Shown here: one piece after another, positions 49,755-58,314 of the stretch
Position numbering within the stretch: the first letter of the stretch is position 1
Layout: each line of letters opens with the position of its first letter
Translations under genes and position numbers: made by a program
Origin: Candidatus Gastranaerophilales bacterium
GTDB taxonomy: Bacteria > Cyanobacteriota > Vampirovibrionia > Gastranaerophilales > Gastranaerophilaceae
Direction of reading: 5' to 3'
Length of the DNA stretch: 64,000 bases
Assembly: GCA_947630045.1 (NCBI GenBank)
Contig: CANRGC010000002.1
Coordinates: forward strand, 1-64,000
The notes under the pieces: generated by a model
What the model saw: the letters and a program-made list of their open reading frames with translations, nothing else
Told to the model about the DNA's origin: nothing
Database searches by the model: none

Positions 49755-50963
49755 ATGGGCATAAAAATAGATACAGTAATAATAGATTCGGAAGAAACCT
49801 CAAGAGAGTTAATTTTAAATTATCTTCAAGATGTTGAAGATATTAATGTTCTTCAACAGTTTAGCGATATTCTCGTTGCTCAGGATTTTATTATTGAAAA
49901 TAAAGTTCCGCTTGTAATTGTTGATGTGACAACAAAAACAAATATTTCACTCGATATAATTTCAAAGTTGACTTCTTCCGTCAAAAATATAAAAATCATT
50001 GTTTTATCTTATGAAATGGATTCAAACCTCGTCATAAGAACACTAAGAGCGGGGGCAAGAGAATTTTTAACCAAGCCGTTAATTCAAAACGATTTTATTG
50101 AGGCTGTTCAAAAAATGAAAGACCTTATTTTGGGTAATATAAACGATATGACCAAATGTAAGGTGGTTACGGTTTTTTCAAATAAGGGCGGAATAGGAAA
50201 AACTTCTCTGGCGGTTAATCTTGCAATGGAGATTGCAAATATTACAAAAGAAAAAGTTGCGCTTATTGATTTAAATATGCAAATGGGCGATATTACAACA
50301 TTTTTAAACCTTGACCCTTCTTTTGACACGTCTTACGTCATAAACAATTTGGACAGAATTGACGAAACATTTTTGTTATCTACTCTTGAACAATACAATA
50401 AAACAAGCCTTTACGTGCTTGCTGACCCTCCTGACATTGAACAGGCGGAAATTATTACACCTGAGGAAATTTCAACCTTAATAAACATTTTAAGAAACAT
50501 TTTTTCTTATGTAATTATTGACACAACTTCAAGCTTTGATTCAAAAACAATCACTGCGCTTGATAATTCCGACTTAATTCTTTTAATCGGAATAACAAGT
50601 CTGCCTTCAATCAGAAACTTCCAGAGGTGCTATGATTTGTTTAAAAAATTGGGTTATACAAAAGACAAGATTAAACTGATAATTAACAGGTTTATGGAAG
50701 CTGATAAAATTAAGCCCGATGATATTGAAAATGTTCTGGGAGAAAAGGTTTTCTTTACTATTCCAAACAACTATTATACCCTTAACGATTCAATCGAAAA
50801 AGGGCTTCCCGTGTCTGAAATTGCGCCTGATTCAAACCTTTCAAAAAGCTTTAAACAGCTTGCGGCGCTTTTATCAGATAACTATTCTTATAACGGCAGC
50901 AAACACGTCCAGATAAATCGTGAGAACAAATTCAATTTTCTGGGGCTTTTCAATAAAAAGTAA
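49755..50963 (+). CDS. cpaE: Tad localisation ATPase CpaE (receiver-like domain plus MinD/ParA ATPase)
   Basis: A 402-aa protein with an N-terminal response-regulator-like domain (~1-125; 'VPLVIVDVTT' carries the aspartate region, 'GAREFLTKPL' the beta5 lysine) and a MinD/ParA ATPase from ~135 with the deviant Walker A FSNKGGIGKTS near residues 140-150. CpaE positions or regulates the pilus machine. It lies 11 nt after cpaC and 12 nt before cpaF, with its own RBS (ACAGGAAAAA). Confidence 0.92.
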   Translation: MGIKIDTVIIDSEETSRELILNYLQDVEDINVLQQFSDILVAQDFIIENKVPLVIVDVTTKTNISLDIISKLTSSVKNIKIIVLSYEMDSNLVIRTLRAGAREFLTKPLIQNDFIEAVQKMKDLILGNINDMTKCKVVTVFSNKGGIGKTSLAVNLAMEIANITKEKVALIDLNMQMGDITTFLNLDPSFDTSYVINNLDRIDETFLLSTLEQYNKTSLYVLADPPDIEQAEIITPEEISTLINILRNIFSYVIIDTTSSFDSKTITALDNSDLILLIGITSLPSIRNFQRCYDLFKKLGYTKDKIKLIINRFMEADKIKPDDIENVLGEKVFFTIPNNYYTLNDSIEKGLPVSEIAPDSNLSKSFKQLAALLSDNYSYNGSKHVQINRENKFNFLGLFNKK

Positions 50964-50975
50964 GGAGAAACAAAG

Positions 50976-52511
50976 TTGTCTTTAAAAGACAGGTTAAATT
51001 CCAATAACAACAATAATGAAGACAAAAACAACTCCGGCGGTCTTGTTAACTATTCTCTAACGCCATTGAACGATGAGCTTAGAGAGTTAAAAGAACAGCT
51101 TCATGTTTTATTGATTGAAAAAGTTAACACCACTCCAAATTGGGGTACATATTCGGATGACGAACAAAAGGCTTTAATAAGACAATTTATAGATTTTCAA
51201 ATTGCAAGTAATTTCAGACAGGTTCCCATTAATAAGTCTGAAAAGGCACGCCTTATTAAAGAAATTATTCAGGATACTAAAGGTTTCGGACCTTTGGACC
51301 CTTTGCTTGAAGACCCTAACATAAGTGATATTCTTGTAAACGGGGCGGAAAATGTCTATATTGAAAAAAACGGAAAACTCTATAAAACATCCGTCGTTTT
51401 CAAAGATAACGAACATTTAAAAAACATAATTGAAAGAATAGTTTCAAGAGTCGGCAGAAGAATTGATGAAAAATCGCCTATGGTGGACGCCAGACTTCCT
51501 GACGGAAGCCGTGTTAACGCAATTATTCCGCCGCTTGCAATAGACGGACCCTCTCTTTCAATCAGACGTTTTAAAAAAGACGCCGGCACAATTGAAGCCC
51601 TTTTGAAATGGGGCTCTATGAGCAAAGAAATCGCCGATATTTTAATGGCGGCAGTTGTTGCAAGATGTAATATAATTATCTCAGGTGGTACCGGCGCAGG
51701 TAAAACAACCCTTTTAAACAGTTTATCAGCCGCAATTCCGCACAACGAAAGAATTATCACAATCGAAGATTCAGCCGAATTGAACCTCAACCAAGACCAT
51801 GTTGTAAGGCTTGAAACAAGACCGAAAAACATTGAGGGCGAAGGGGAAATTTCGACAAGAGATTTGGTTATTAACGCTTTGCGTATGCGCCCTGACAGAA
51901 TAGTAATCGGTGAATGTCGTGGCGCCGAAACCCTTGATATGCTTCAGGCTATGAACACGGGTCATGACGGCTCATTAACTACGCTTCACGCCAATTCTCC
52001 CCGTGACGCTCTTTCAAGGCTTGAAACAATGGTTTTATACGCCGGTGTTGACCTTCCGAGTAAAAATATAAGACAACAAATTGCATCTGCCATAAACATA
52101 ATTATTCAGGTTTCAAGACTTCAAGACGGCTCAAGAAAACTGACAAGAGTGTCTGAAATTACGGGCATGGAAGAATCTGTCATAACCATGCAAGATATTT
52201 TTGTTTTTCAACAAACTGGTTTAAGCGATAATGTTGTTATGGGAACGCATGTTTCAACGGGAGTTCGCCCCGAATTTTTAAAGAAAATCGAAAGAGTCGG
52301 AATTGAAGTCAACTCAAGAATTTTTGATTCTTCATATAAACATTCCTATTTTGTTAAAACATCAAATGAAAATATAATTACAAAATCTCGAATAATTCAA
52401 AACGAAAAAAATGACACAAGAAAAATAGACTCTGTAAGGGAAGCAATTCAAAGCAGAAATCAAAATGAGCTTGATATTCTAAGAAGGCTGAAAAGAAATG
52501 AGCGCAATTAA
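50976..52511 (+). CDS. cpaF: Tad secretion ATPase CpaF/TadA
   Basis: A 511-aa type II/IV secretion ATPase. Walker A is ISGGTGAGKTTLLN near residue 230, followed by 'ERIITIEDSAELNL', the His box 'DGSLTTLHANSPRDALSRLE' and 'RMRPDRIVIGECRGAE'. It powers pilus assembly. The initiation codon is TTG, placed 8 nt after AAGGAG; no in-frame ATG gives an equally good context. The C-terminal ~90 residues extend beyond the usual ATPase core and are basic. It overlaps tadB by 14 nt. Confidence 0.95.
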   Translation: MSLKDRLNSNNNNNEDKNNSGGLVNYSLTPLNDELRELKEQLHVLLIEKVNTTPNWGTYSDDEQKALIRQFIDFQIASNFRQVPINKSEKARLIKEIIQDTKGFGPLDPLLEDPNISDILVNGAENVYIEKNGKLYKTSVVFKDNEHLKNIIERIVSRVGRRIDEKSPMVDARLPDGSRVNAIIPPLAIDGPSLSIRRFKKDAGTIEALLKWGSMSKEIADILMAAVVARCNIIISGGTGAGKTTLLNSLSAAIPHNERIITIEDSAELNLNQDHVVRLETRPKNIEGEGEISTRDLVINALRMRPDRIVIGECRGAETLDMLQAMNTGHDGSLTTLHANSPRDALSRLETMVLYAGVDLPSKNIRQQIASAINIIIQVSRLQDGSRKLTRVSEITGMEESVITMQDIFVFQQTGLSDNVVMGTHVSTGVRPEFLKKIERVGIEVNSRIFDSSYKHSYFVKTSNENIITKSRIIQNEKNDTRKIDSVREAIQSRNQNELDILRRLKRNERN

Positions 52512-53466
52512 TACTTTATTATGTATGATAGCGGGAATTTCCGCCGGAGTGTGCGCATTTAACTTGTGCGTTTACTATAACGTTGATGAAAAAATCACCG
52601 TAAGAAGGCTTATTGCGGTTAAAAACCATGAACAAAGAGTTGACACAACCTCTGCCAGAAACAATTTTACTCTCACAAGAAGTATCTTCCAATTTAAGAT
52701 TTTTTCAAAAATTTTAAAAGATATAAAATCAACGGAAAGAATAAAGCTTCTTCTTGAAAGGGCGGATATTCCGTGGCAAGTTGATACATTTATAATTTTA
52801 AGTGCAATTTTGGGGTTAATTCCTCTGATTTTGGCGCTTTTCTTTTCGCCCGTCATTGCAATTCTATGCCCTGTGGCGCTTGCGATTAACCCTTTGTATG
52901 TAAGATACAGAATAAAAAAGAAAAATTTACTCTTTACTCAACAGTTGCCCGATGCGCTTGATTTATTGTGTAACGCTTTAAGGGCGGGGCATTCGCTTTT
53001 TAGTGCGCTTGGAATTATTGTAAAAGAAATGCCAAACCCGATAAGTAAGATTTTTAAAATTTTAACCGACGAAATTGCCCTTGGTATTGACGTTAAAGAC
53101 GCCATGAAATCTTTACAGGAAGCCATGCCCGAATCTGTTGACCTCAGATTTTTTACAACGGTTGTTATTTTGCAAAGAGAAATAGGCGGCAACCTTATAA
53201 AACTTCTTGAGGTGTTATCTTCAACAATAAGGGAGCGCTTTAAAATGATTGGACAATTAAAAGCGCAAACAATGCAGGCAAGACTTTCAGGCATTATTGT
53301 TTCGGTTATTCCGCCTATAATCGGGGTTATTTTATACTTAATGTCCCCGAGTTATATGAGCTATTTAATAAATCACCCGTGGGGAAAAATTGCCCTCGGA
53401 GTGTCAATTGTTCTTATGATAGCGGGATATGCAATTATTAATAAAATTACGGATATAGATGTATGA
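52498..53466 (+). CDS. tadB: Tad inner-membrane platform protein TadB
   Basis: A 322-aa GspF-type membrane protein: N-terminal anchor (residues ~4-22), a pair of membrane helices near 98-130, a cytoplasmic four-helix GspF domain beginning 'QQLPDALDLLCNALRAGHSL' near 150, and a C-terminal pair of helices. It is one half of the heteromeric platform turned by CpaF. Overlaps both neighbours (14 nt with cpaF, 4 nt ATGA with tadC). Confidence 0.92.
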   Translation: MSAINTLLCMIAGISAGVCAFNLCVYYNVDEKITVRRLIAVKNHEQRVDTTSARNNFTLTRSIFQFKIFSKILKDIKSTERIKLLLERADIPWQVDTFIILSAILGLIPLILALFFSPVIAILCPVALAINPLYVRYRIKKKNLLFTQQLPDALDLLCNALRAGHSLFSALGIIVKEMPNPISKIFKILTDEIALGIDVKDAMKSLQEAMPESVDLRFFTTVVILQREIGGNLIKLLEVLSSTIRERFKMIGQLKAQTMQARLSGIIVSVIPPIIGVILYLMSPSYMSYLINHPWGKIALGVSIVLMIAGYAIINKITDIDV

Positions 53467-54410
53467 TGAACGGAATAATTACGGCAAAAATAATAATTAT
53501 CTCGGTAATCGCCTTTCTTGTAGGCTCTATAGTTTATACGGCAATTACCAAAGATGACAATTATCTTTTGGAAAGGCTCAAAAAAAGACATAATACACAG
53601 AGAAAAAGAAGCTTTTTTGACGATATCCTCGAGATAATTAAACCTGTTGCCGTTGCCAATTTAAAAACAAACAAAAATAAAGACCTTATAAGAAAAATGT
53701 TTGTCCAACTCGGAAAATCGGCAACAGAAGCCGACATTATAGATTTTGAAAACAAAAAAATTCTCCACCTGATAATAACTTTATTTATAACGGGCGCCAT
53801 TTCTCTTTTATATGGAATAGTTATGCCCAGAGACATTTTAACCACGGTTTTTTGTTTCGGTATTGTTATCTGTCCTTCTCTTTATATATACAGGCGCCCG
53901 ACAACAGCGCTGCAAGTGGCATTAAAAAAGAAAGCAAAGGCTTTTGAAAAATATTTTCCCGACGCAATTGATCTTCTTTGTGTTTGCGTTGAAGCCGGAC
54001 TGAGCATAGATAGCGCCATTGAGCGTGTAGGAAGGGAGTTCAGTAATTTTTCATATGATGTCGGTTATGAATTCAGCAGAATTGCGCAGGATATGTTATC
54101 GGGCGTTTCAAAGCAAGATTCTCTCAGGGCATTTTCAGAAAGGGTTGAAAATAAAGACATTCAATCGTTCGTCGCCATTGTTATACAGGCAGACAGAATG
54201 GGCGCTTCCATTGCTCATTCGCTTGCCATTTCCGCCGATTCTTTAAGAACAAAAAGAAAACAACGTCTTGAGGCGCAAGTTGCTTCCGCTTCAACAAAAA
54301 TGACAATTCCTCTGGTTTTGTGTCTTTTGCCCGCAACATTTGCGGTTGTTTTAACTCCCGCAATTATTCAGGTTGTTGAAAGTTTAGGTAAAATGAATGG
54401 TTTCCAATAA
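53463..54410 (+). CDS. tadC: Tad inner-membrane platform protein TadC
   Basis: A 315-aa GspF-type protein, partner of TadB. Membrane segments are near residues 10-27, 100-118 and 122-140 and at the C-terminus; the GspF domain holds 'FPDAIDLLCVCVEAGLSIDS' near 163 and 'QADRMGASIAHSLAISADSL' near 243. It is the last recognisable Tad component; no Flp pilin, prepilin peptidase TadV or TadE-like pseudopilin follows. It overlaps ribD by 14 nt. Confidence 0.92.
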   Translation: MMNGIITAKIIIISVIAFLVGSIVYTAITKDDNYLLERLKKRHNTQRKRSFFDDILEIIKPVAVANLKTNKNKDLIRKMFVQLGKSATEADIIDFENKKILHLIITLFITGAISLLYGIVMPRDILTTVFCFGIVICPSLYIYRRPTTALQVALKKKAKAFEKYFPDAIDLLCVCVEAGLSIDSAIERVGREFSNFSYDVGYEFSRIAQDMLSGVSKQDSLRAFSERVENKDIQSFVAIVIQADRMGASIAHSLAISADSLRTKRKQRLEAQVASASTKMTIPLVLCLLPATFAVVLTPAIIQVVESLGKMNGFQ

Positions 54411-55446
54411 AGAAGATGAAAAATATATAAAAAAATGTTTTATTCTTGCTAAAAAAGGCGGGTTTAACGTCTTTAAAAATCCGCTTGTGGGCTGTGTTAT
54501 AGTAAAAAACGGAGAAATTATTTCAAAAGGATACCATAAAAAATACGGAGAGTTTCATGCCGAAAGAAACGCAATTTTAAACGCCAATGACAAAGATTTG
54601 GAAGGTTCAACCCTTTATGTTAATCTTGAGCCTTGTTCTCATTTTGGAAAGACCCCCCCTTGCACAGATTTAATTATTGAAAAAAAAATTAAAAGAGTTT
54701 GTTATTCAAATTCAGACCCAAATTTGAAAGTAGACGGGCATAATAAATTAATTCAAGCCGGAATTGAAGTTGTAAAAGGGGTTTTAGAAAAAGAAGGCGA
54801 AGAATTAAACAAAGTTTTTTTCAAAAATATAAAAACAAAAACTCCTTATATTGCAATAAAAACCGGAACTACGCTTGATTCGAAAATTGCAACAAAAGAT
54901 TTTCAATCAAAATGGATAACAAACGAATTTTCAAGATGTGAAGTAATGAAGTTAAGAAGTTCTTATATGGGAATTTTAACGGGCTCAAACACCGTTTTGA
55001 CCGATAATCCTCATTTAACTTCAAGAATAAAAAACGGAATTTCTCCGGTTAGAATTGTTATAGACAGAGAAGGAAAACTCGATAATTCCGCAAACATTTT
55101 TAATAATGACGTCAGGGTTATTGTTGTTTCAAATTCAGAAAAAAAATATCCCTCAAATGTTGAAAAAATTCCTTTTAAAAACATGCAAACATTAATGAAA
55201 ACGCTTTATGAAAAAGGAATAACATCCATTCTTGTTGAAGCGGGCGGAAAATTAAACGGAATTTTGCTCAAAGAAAAGCTTGTTGATGAAATCTATCAGT
55301 TTATTTCGCCAAAAATTCTCGGTGAGGGAATTAATTTTACATCGGGTCTTAATTTAGATAAACTCTCTCTTGCCATAAAAACAAAAGATTTAAAAATTAA
55401 AAAATTTAAAGAAGATATTTTGTTAAACTATAAACTTATTTATTGA
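54397..55446 (+). CDS. ribD: Riboflavin biosynthesis deaminase/reductase RibD
   Basis: A 349-aa bifunctional enzyme: N-terminal zinc deaminase (~1-145) with 'HAERNAILNAN' and 'PCSHFGKTPPCTDLI', and C-terminal reductase (~150-349) with 'IAIKTGTTLDSKIAT' and 'GILTGSNTVLTDNPHLT'. It performs the second and third steps of riboflavin synthesis. The gene starts inside tadC (14-nt overlap), so its translation is coupled to the Tad operon, an unusual link. No FMN riboswitch precedes it. It converges with tspO (7-nt overlap). Confidence 0.95.
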   Translation: MVSNKEDEKYIKKCFILAKKGGFNVFKNPLVGCVIVKNGEIISKGYHKKYGEFHAERNAILNANDKDLEGSTLYVNLEPCSHFGKTPPCTDLIIEKKIKRVCYSNSDPNLKVDGHNKLIQAGIEVVKGVLEKEGEELNKVFFKNIKTKTPYIAIKTGTTLDSKIATKDFQSKWITNEFSRCEVMKLRSSYMGILTGSNTVLTDNPHLTSRIKNGISPVRIVIDREGKLDNSANIFNNDVRVIVVSNSEKKYPSNVEKIPFKNMQTLMKTLYEKGITSILVEAGGKLNGILLKEKLVDEIYQFISPKILGEGINFTSGLNLDKLSLAIKTKDLKIKKFKEDILLNYKLIY

Positions 55447-55829
55447 TTTTTTATATAAATATCAAAGTTTAAATAAAGCGCAAATAAAAGCCACATTAAA
55501 TAAGGAAGAAGCAAAAGCCCCGAAATTTTTCTTTTTTTGTAAAAAAGAATAATTGTCGGAACAAGAAGCAAAATTATTCCGATAATTACAAAAACGGAAA
55601 GTAATATCTCGTGGCGGACAAAAAATACATAACTCCATGAAAAATTTAAAATTATACCCAAAATAAAAAGCGCAATGGGAATTATGTCTTTTTTGCTTAT
55701 TCCCGATTTAAGATAGAGAATAAATGAAACGGTGATTAAAAAATATAAAATCGCCCAGCAGATTGTAAAAACTTTCGCAGGCGGAGTCAGAACCGATTTA
55801 TTTAAACTTTTATACCATAAATTTTGCAT
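55440..55829 (-). CDS. tspO: TspO/MBR-family membrane protein
   Basis: A 129-aa protein with five membrane helices, the TspO/translocator-protein layout. Marks are 'LTPPAKVFTICWAILYFLI' near the N-terminus, 'ILNFSWSYVFF' in the middle and 'LPYLMWLLFALYLNFDI' at the end. TspO proteins bind tetrapyrroles and respond to stress. I start at ATG 55829 rather than the GTG at 55844. It converges with ribD. Confidence 0.9.
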   Translation of the reverse strand: MQNLWYKSLNKSVLTPPAKVFTICWAILYFLITVSFILYLKSGISKKDIIPIALFILGIILNFSWSYVFFVRHEILLSVFVIIGIILLLVPTIILFYKKRKISGLLLLPYLMWLLFALYLNFDIYIKNQ

Positions 55830-55882
55830 AATTTTATTTTTCACGGTAAAAAAAGTTTTTAATTACCCAAAAGGGCAAAAAG

Positions 55883-55911
55883 AAAAGGAAACCAAATTTG
55901 GTTTCCTTTTT
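55883..55911. terminator. Bidirectional intrinsic terminator
   Basis: A perfect palindrome, GGAAACCAAATTTGGTTTCC (55887-55906), flanked by AAAA and TTTTT; ends the leftward anti-sigma/sigma/Spy operon. Confidence 0.8.
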
Positions 55912-55927
55912 GTAAGTAAATTTTAGT

Positions 55928-56503
55928 TTACTTTGTGTTTTCTTCCGGTTTCGGCATTATTGCAGGTCCGTGTCCCGCTCTTGGCAAGGCGGGGTTTTGA
56001 CCTTTATAGCCTTTGTGGTCTTTTTCAAATTTTTTTCTTCCTTCTTCTTTCATTTTTTTTAGCTCTTTTAACTGTTTATCCGTTAAAATTGCCTCAAAAT
56101 CTTTCATGTTTTGCATTTTTTGTTCATGAAGTTTTTTATGAAGTTCTCCTATGTCAGATTTAATTTTTTTAATTTCTTCTTCGCTTGAGTTTGCTTTCTT
56201 TGCAGCGTCAAGTTCTTCATGTTTTGTTTTAATTGCTTCCATAAGCGGGCGCATTTCTTGGTGGTCTTGTTTTCTTAATTCTTCCGCTTTTGCTTTTTGT
56301 TCGTCGGTTAAATTTAAGCGTTTTTCAAACGCAGCCTTTTGTTTTTCAGCTTTTTCTCTCGACATCGGCGGTTTTTGAATATCAGCTCTTTTTAAAACAG
56401 GTCTTTGCCCGCCGACTAACGGAATTTGAGTCGGTGTGTCGGCAAATGAAGGTAACATAAAACTCAACATAAGCATACTTGATAAAATTAATTTTTTGTT
56501 CAT
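55928..56503 (-). CDS. Spy/CpxP-like periplasmic chaperone
   Basis: A 191-aa exported protein with a signal peptide ending near residue 21 (SFADT) and a highly charged all-helical mature part. Two LTxxQ-like motifs characteristic of Spy/CpxP are visible: 'RLNLTDEQKAKAEELRK' and 'EAILTDKQLKELKKMKE'. Spy binds unfolded proteins in the periplasm, and CpxP-like proteins sense envelope or metal stress. It is encoded 11 nt after the ECF sigma factor and is probably its main output. ATG 56503 is preceded by AAAGGAAA. The C-terminus is proline/glycine-rich. Confidence 0.88.
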   Translation of the reverse strand: MNKKLILSSMLMLSFMLPSFADTPTQIPLVGGQRPVLKRADIQKPPMSREKAEKQKAAFEKRLNLTDEQKAKAEELRKQDHQEMRPLMEAIKTKHEELDAAKKANSSEEEIKKIKSDIGELHKKLHEQKMQNMKDFEAILTDKQLKELKKMKEEGRKKFEKDHKGYKGQNPALPRAGHGPAIMPKPEENTK

Positions 56504-56514
56504 AATTTTTCCTT

Positions 56515-57012
56515 TCATAGCAAATCACTTAATTTTTCACTTAAAATTTTTTTTGCATTAAAAATCCTTGATTTTATTGTTCCTATAGGACATTTCAACT
56601 TTTTTGCGCAATCTTCATAGGAATATCCTAAAAATTCGGTATAAACTATAACTTCTTTTAGTTTTGGTTTTAAATTGTTAATTTCTTTTAAAATTCTTTT
56701 TCCTTCTTCGTTTTGAATTAACTGAAGTTCCAAAGATTCTTTTTTATCTTTTACGTTTAAAAAAATGTTGTTATCTTCCGTGGCAAGACACTCTTTCTTT
56801 ACCCTTGAAGATTTAAGATAATCTATCGAAACATTTCTTGCAATAGTGTTTATCCAAGCTTTAAAATTCCCCCTTTCTTCATATTTGCGGGAATTATTCA
56901 AAACCTTGATATAAACTTCCTGTTCAAGGTCTTCATTTTCTTCACTTGTAATATTTTTTATTATATTTTTTACATTATTTCTGTTCAGATTAAAAATTTC
57001 TTTAAAATTCAT
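56515..57012 (-). CDS. ECF-type RNA polymerase sigma factor
   Basis: A 165-aa group 4 (ECF) sigma factor with only regions 2 and 4. Region 2 runs through 'DLEQEVYIKVLNNSRKYEER' and 'FKAWINTIARNVSIDYLKSS'; region 4 is 'YSYEDCAKKLKCPIGTIKSR' with its helix-turn-helix. It starts inside the end of the anti-sigma gene (11-nt overlap) and is followed by the Spy-like gene, so the module probably senses envelope protein stress and drives its own operon. Confidence 0.93.
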   Translation of the reverse strand: MNFKEIFNLNRNNVKNIIKNITSEENEDLEQEVYIKVLNNSRKYEERGNFKAWINTIARNVSIDYLKSSRVKKECLATEDNNIFLNVKDKKESLELQLIQNEEGKRILKEINNLKPKLKEVIVYTEFLGYSYEDCAKKLKCPIGTIKSRIFNAKKILSEKLSDLL

Positions 57013-57355
57013 TTTCCACCATTATTAGCCCGTAGGAATCAACAGGAAATCCAAGGTCTTCGGCGCTAAGAGCATGCCCGTATTTTATAGTGTCTAAAAG
57101 AGCGTTATTATAATTTAAGACCGAAAATATGCCTGTCGTTAAAAACACAAGAAATATTGCGCAAGAAGCCATTATGCTTTTTTGTCTTGCCCTTTCCTTA
57201 AAATAGAAAGGTTTTGCCTTTTGAATTAATTTAGAGATATCATCCATTTTTTTGGCTTCCTCTTTGCAATCGTCGCAAGAGCCAAGATGTTCCTCAAAAT
57301 CTTTTTCGTTTGCAAAAACAAACATTCCTTCAAATTTTGTACATTTTTCTTTCAT
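57002..57355 (-). CDS. Membrane anti-sigma factor with zinc-binding N-terminus
   Basis: A 117-aa protein with a cytoplasmic anti-sigma (ZAS/zf-HC2-like) motif 'FEEHLGSCDDCKEE' (H-x3-C-x2-C, residues ~20-33), one membrane helix near 63-80 and a short periplasmic domain of ~35 residues. It would sequester the ECF sigma factor encoded next. Having the anti-sigma gene first is the reverse of the commoner sigma-then-anti-sigma order. The family assignment comes from the motif, topology and context. Confidence 0.8.
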   Translation of the reverse strand: MKEKCTKFEGMFVFANEKDFEEHLGSCDDCKEEAKKMDDISKLIQKAKPFYFKERARQKSIMASCAIFLVFLTTGIFSVLNYNNALLDTIKYGHALSAEDLGFPVDSYGLIMVENEF

Positions 57356-57379
57356 TTTTACCTCGTTTACATTTAGTAT

Positions 57380-57403
57380 AACGAAATTAAAATAAAAATG
57401 TTC
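57380..57403 (-). promoter_or_regulatory. Candidate ECF-type autoregulatory promoter
   Basis: On the minus strand GAAC (57400-57403), 16 bp, CGTT (57380-57383), the general GAAC-N16/17-CGT pattern of ECF promoters, ending 24 nt upstream of the anti-sigma ATG. A TATACT overlaps the -10 side, so a sigma-70 reading is also possible. Confidence 0.4.
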
Positions 57404-57416
57404 ATTTTTGCTTTTC

Positions 57417-57445
57417 TTTACATTATCCCCTCAATCTGATATACT
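57417..57445 (+). promoter_or_regulatory. Sigma-70 promoter of the pseudopilin gene, extended -10
   Basis: TTTACA (57417-57422), 17 bp, TATACT (57440-57445) preceded by TGA, an extended -10; AAAGGGA then lies upstream of ATG 57479. Confidence 0.6.
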
Positions 57446-57478
57446 TTACTTGACTTGTTTTAAAGGGAATTATGTTAT

Positions 57479-58267
57479 ATGAAAAAAGCTTTTACTCTTG
57501 CTGAAATTTTAATAACACTCGCAATTATCGGTATTGTGGCGGCTCTTGCAATTCCGGCAGTTCTTGCAAATGCCCAGCAACAAGAATATAAAACCGGTTT
57601 GAAAAAGGCTGTTTCTGTTTTAAATCAGGCAGTTATGACAAACCTTGCTCTTGACGATGAAACGCCGCTTACAAATAATGACTTATATGAATTTTTAAAA
57701 AGACACATGAGCGTTATAAAAACCGCAACGTTTTCTTCTTGTTATTCTAAATCCGGCGTAAGTTCGGGTATGGTGGCGGATAAAGACGGAAAACAAAATT
57801 GCGGCGGTGACAGCAGCGCCGTTCAAAATAAAGTTTTCTATACTACAGACGGTATGCGTTTTGAATTTGCTTCAAGATCAGGCGGAAAATCAACCATACT
57901 TCTTCACGAAGACGGTACTGACCTTTTGAGCAGAGATACCGAAATGGGGAATTGCGGTTCTTTGGGGCTTAACGCCAACCCGAATAAAACAAAGAAAATG
58001 CCTTGCGTAATTATGGTAGATGTTAACGGGGATAAGGGTCCGAGCAAACCCACAGGCGAAAGCGCAAAAGATGCGGAAGGCAAGTCCACCGGTACTACCA
58101 ATATTCTTGCAAATTATGTTTATCCGAAACCGAATGATAACAGGGTGACAGACGTATTTACCCTCATTGTCACCGAATCAAAGGTTATTCCTTTCGGTGT
58201 TTCGGCACAAAGAGCAATGTATACCGACAAAAGATTAACAAAAAAAGAACAGAATGAACTCAAATAG
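57479..58267 (+). CDS. Prepilin-type N-terminal methylation protein (type II/IV pseudopilin)
   Basis: A 262-aa pseudopilin with a very short leader ending before FTLAEILITLAIIGIVAAL (residues 5-23): cleavage and N-methylation would occur at Phe5, with Glu9 (+5) present. The rest is a globular domain with four or five cysteines ('FSSCYSKSG', 'KQNCGG', 'MGNCGS', 'KMPCVIM') that may form disulfides. It may be surface pilus or secretion related, but no type II/IV assembly genes are close. It needs a prepilin peptidase encoded elsewhere. Its own promoter is at 57417-57445. Confidence 0.9.
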   Translation: MKKAFTLAEILITLAIIGIVAALAIPAVLANAQQQEYKTGLKKAVSVLNQAVMTNLALDDETPLTNNDLYEFLKRHMSVIKTATFSSCYSKSGVSSGMVADKDGKQNCGGDSSAVQNKVFYTTDGMRFEFASRSGGKSTILLHEDGTDLLSRDTEMGNCGSLGLNANPNKTKKMPCVIMVDVNGDKGPSKPTGESAKDAEGKSTGTTNILANYVYPKPNDNRVTDVFTLIVTESKVIPFGVSAQRAMYTDKRLTKKEQNELK

Positions 58268-58314
58268 CCTTTTGGCATAAAAAACAAATTATATCTTAGT
58301 GCTATAATTTTTTT

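Noticed and set aside
51380-51832. 150-aa minus-strand frame opposite cpaF, and other long antisense frames such as 5998-6336 (+)
   Set aside because: They are shadows of well-supported genes on the other strand, without RBS or recognisable sequence.
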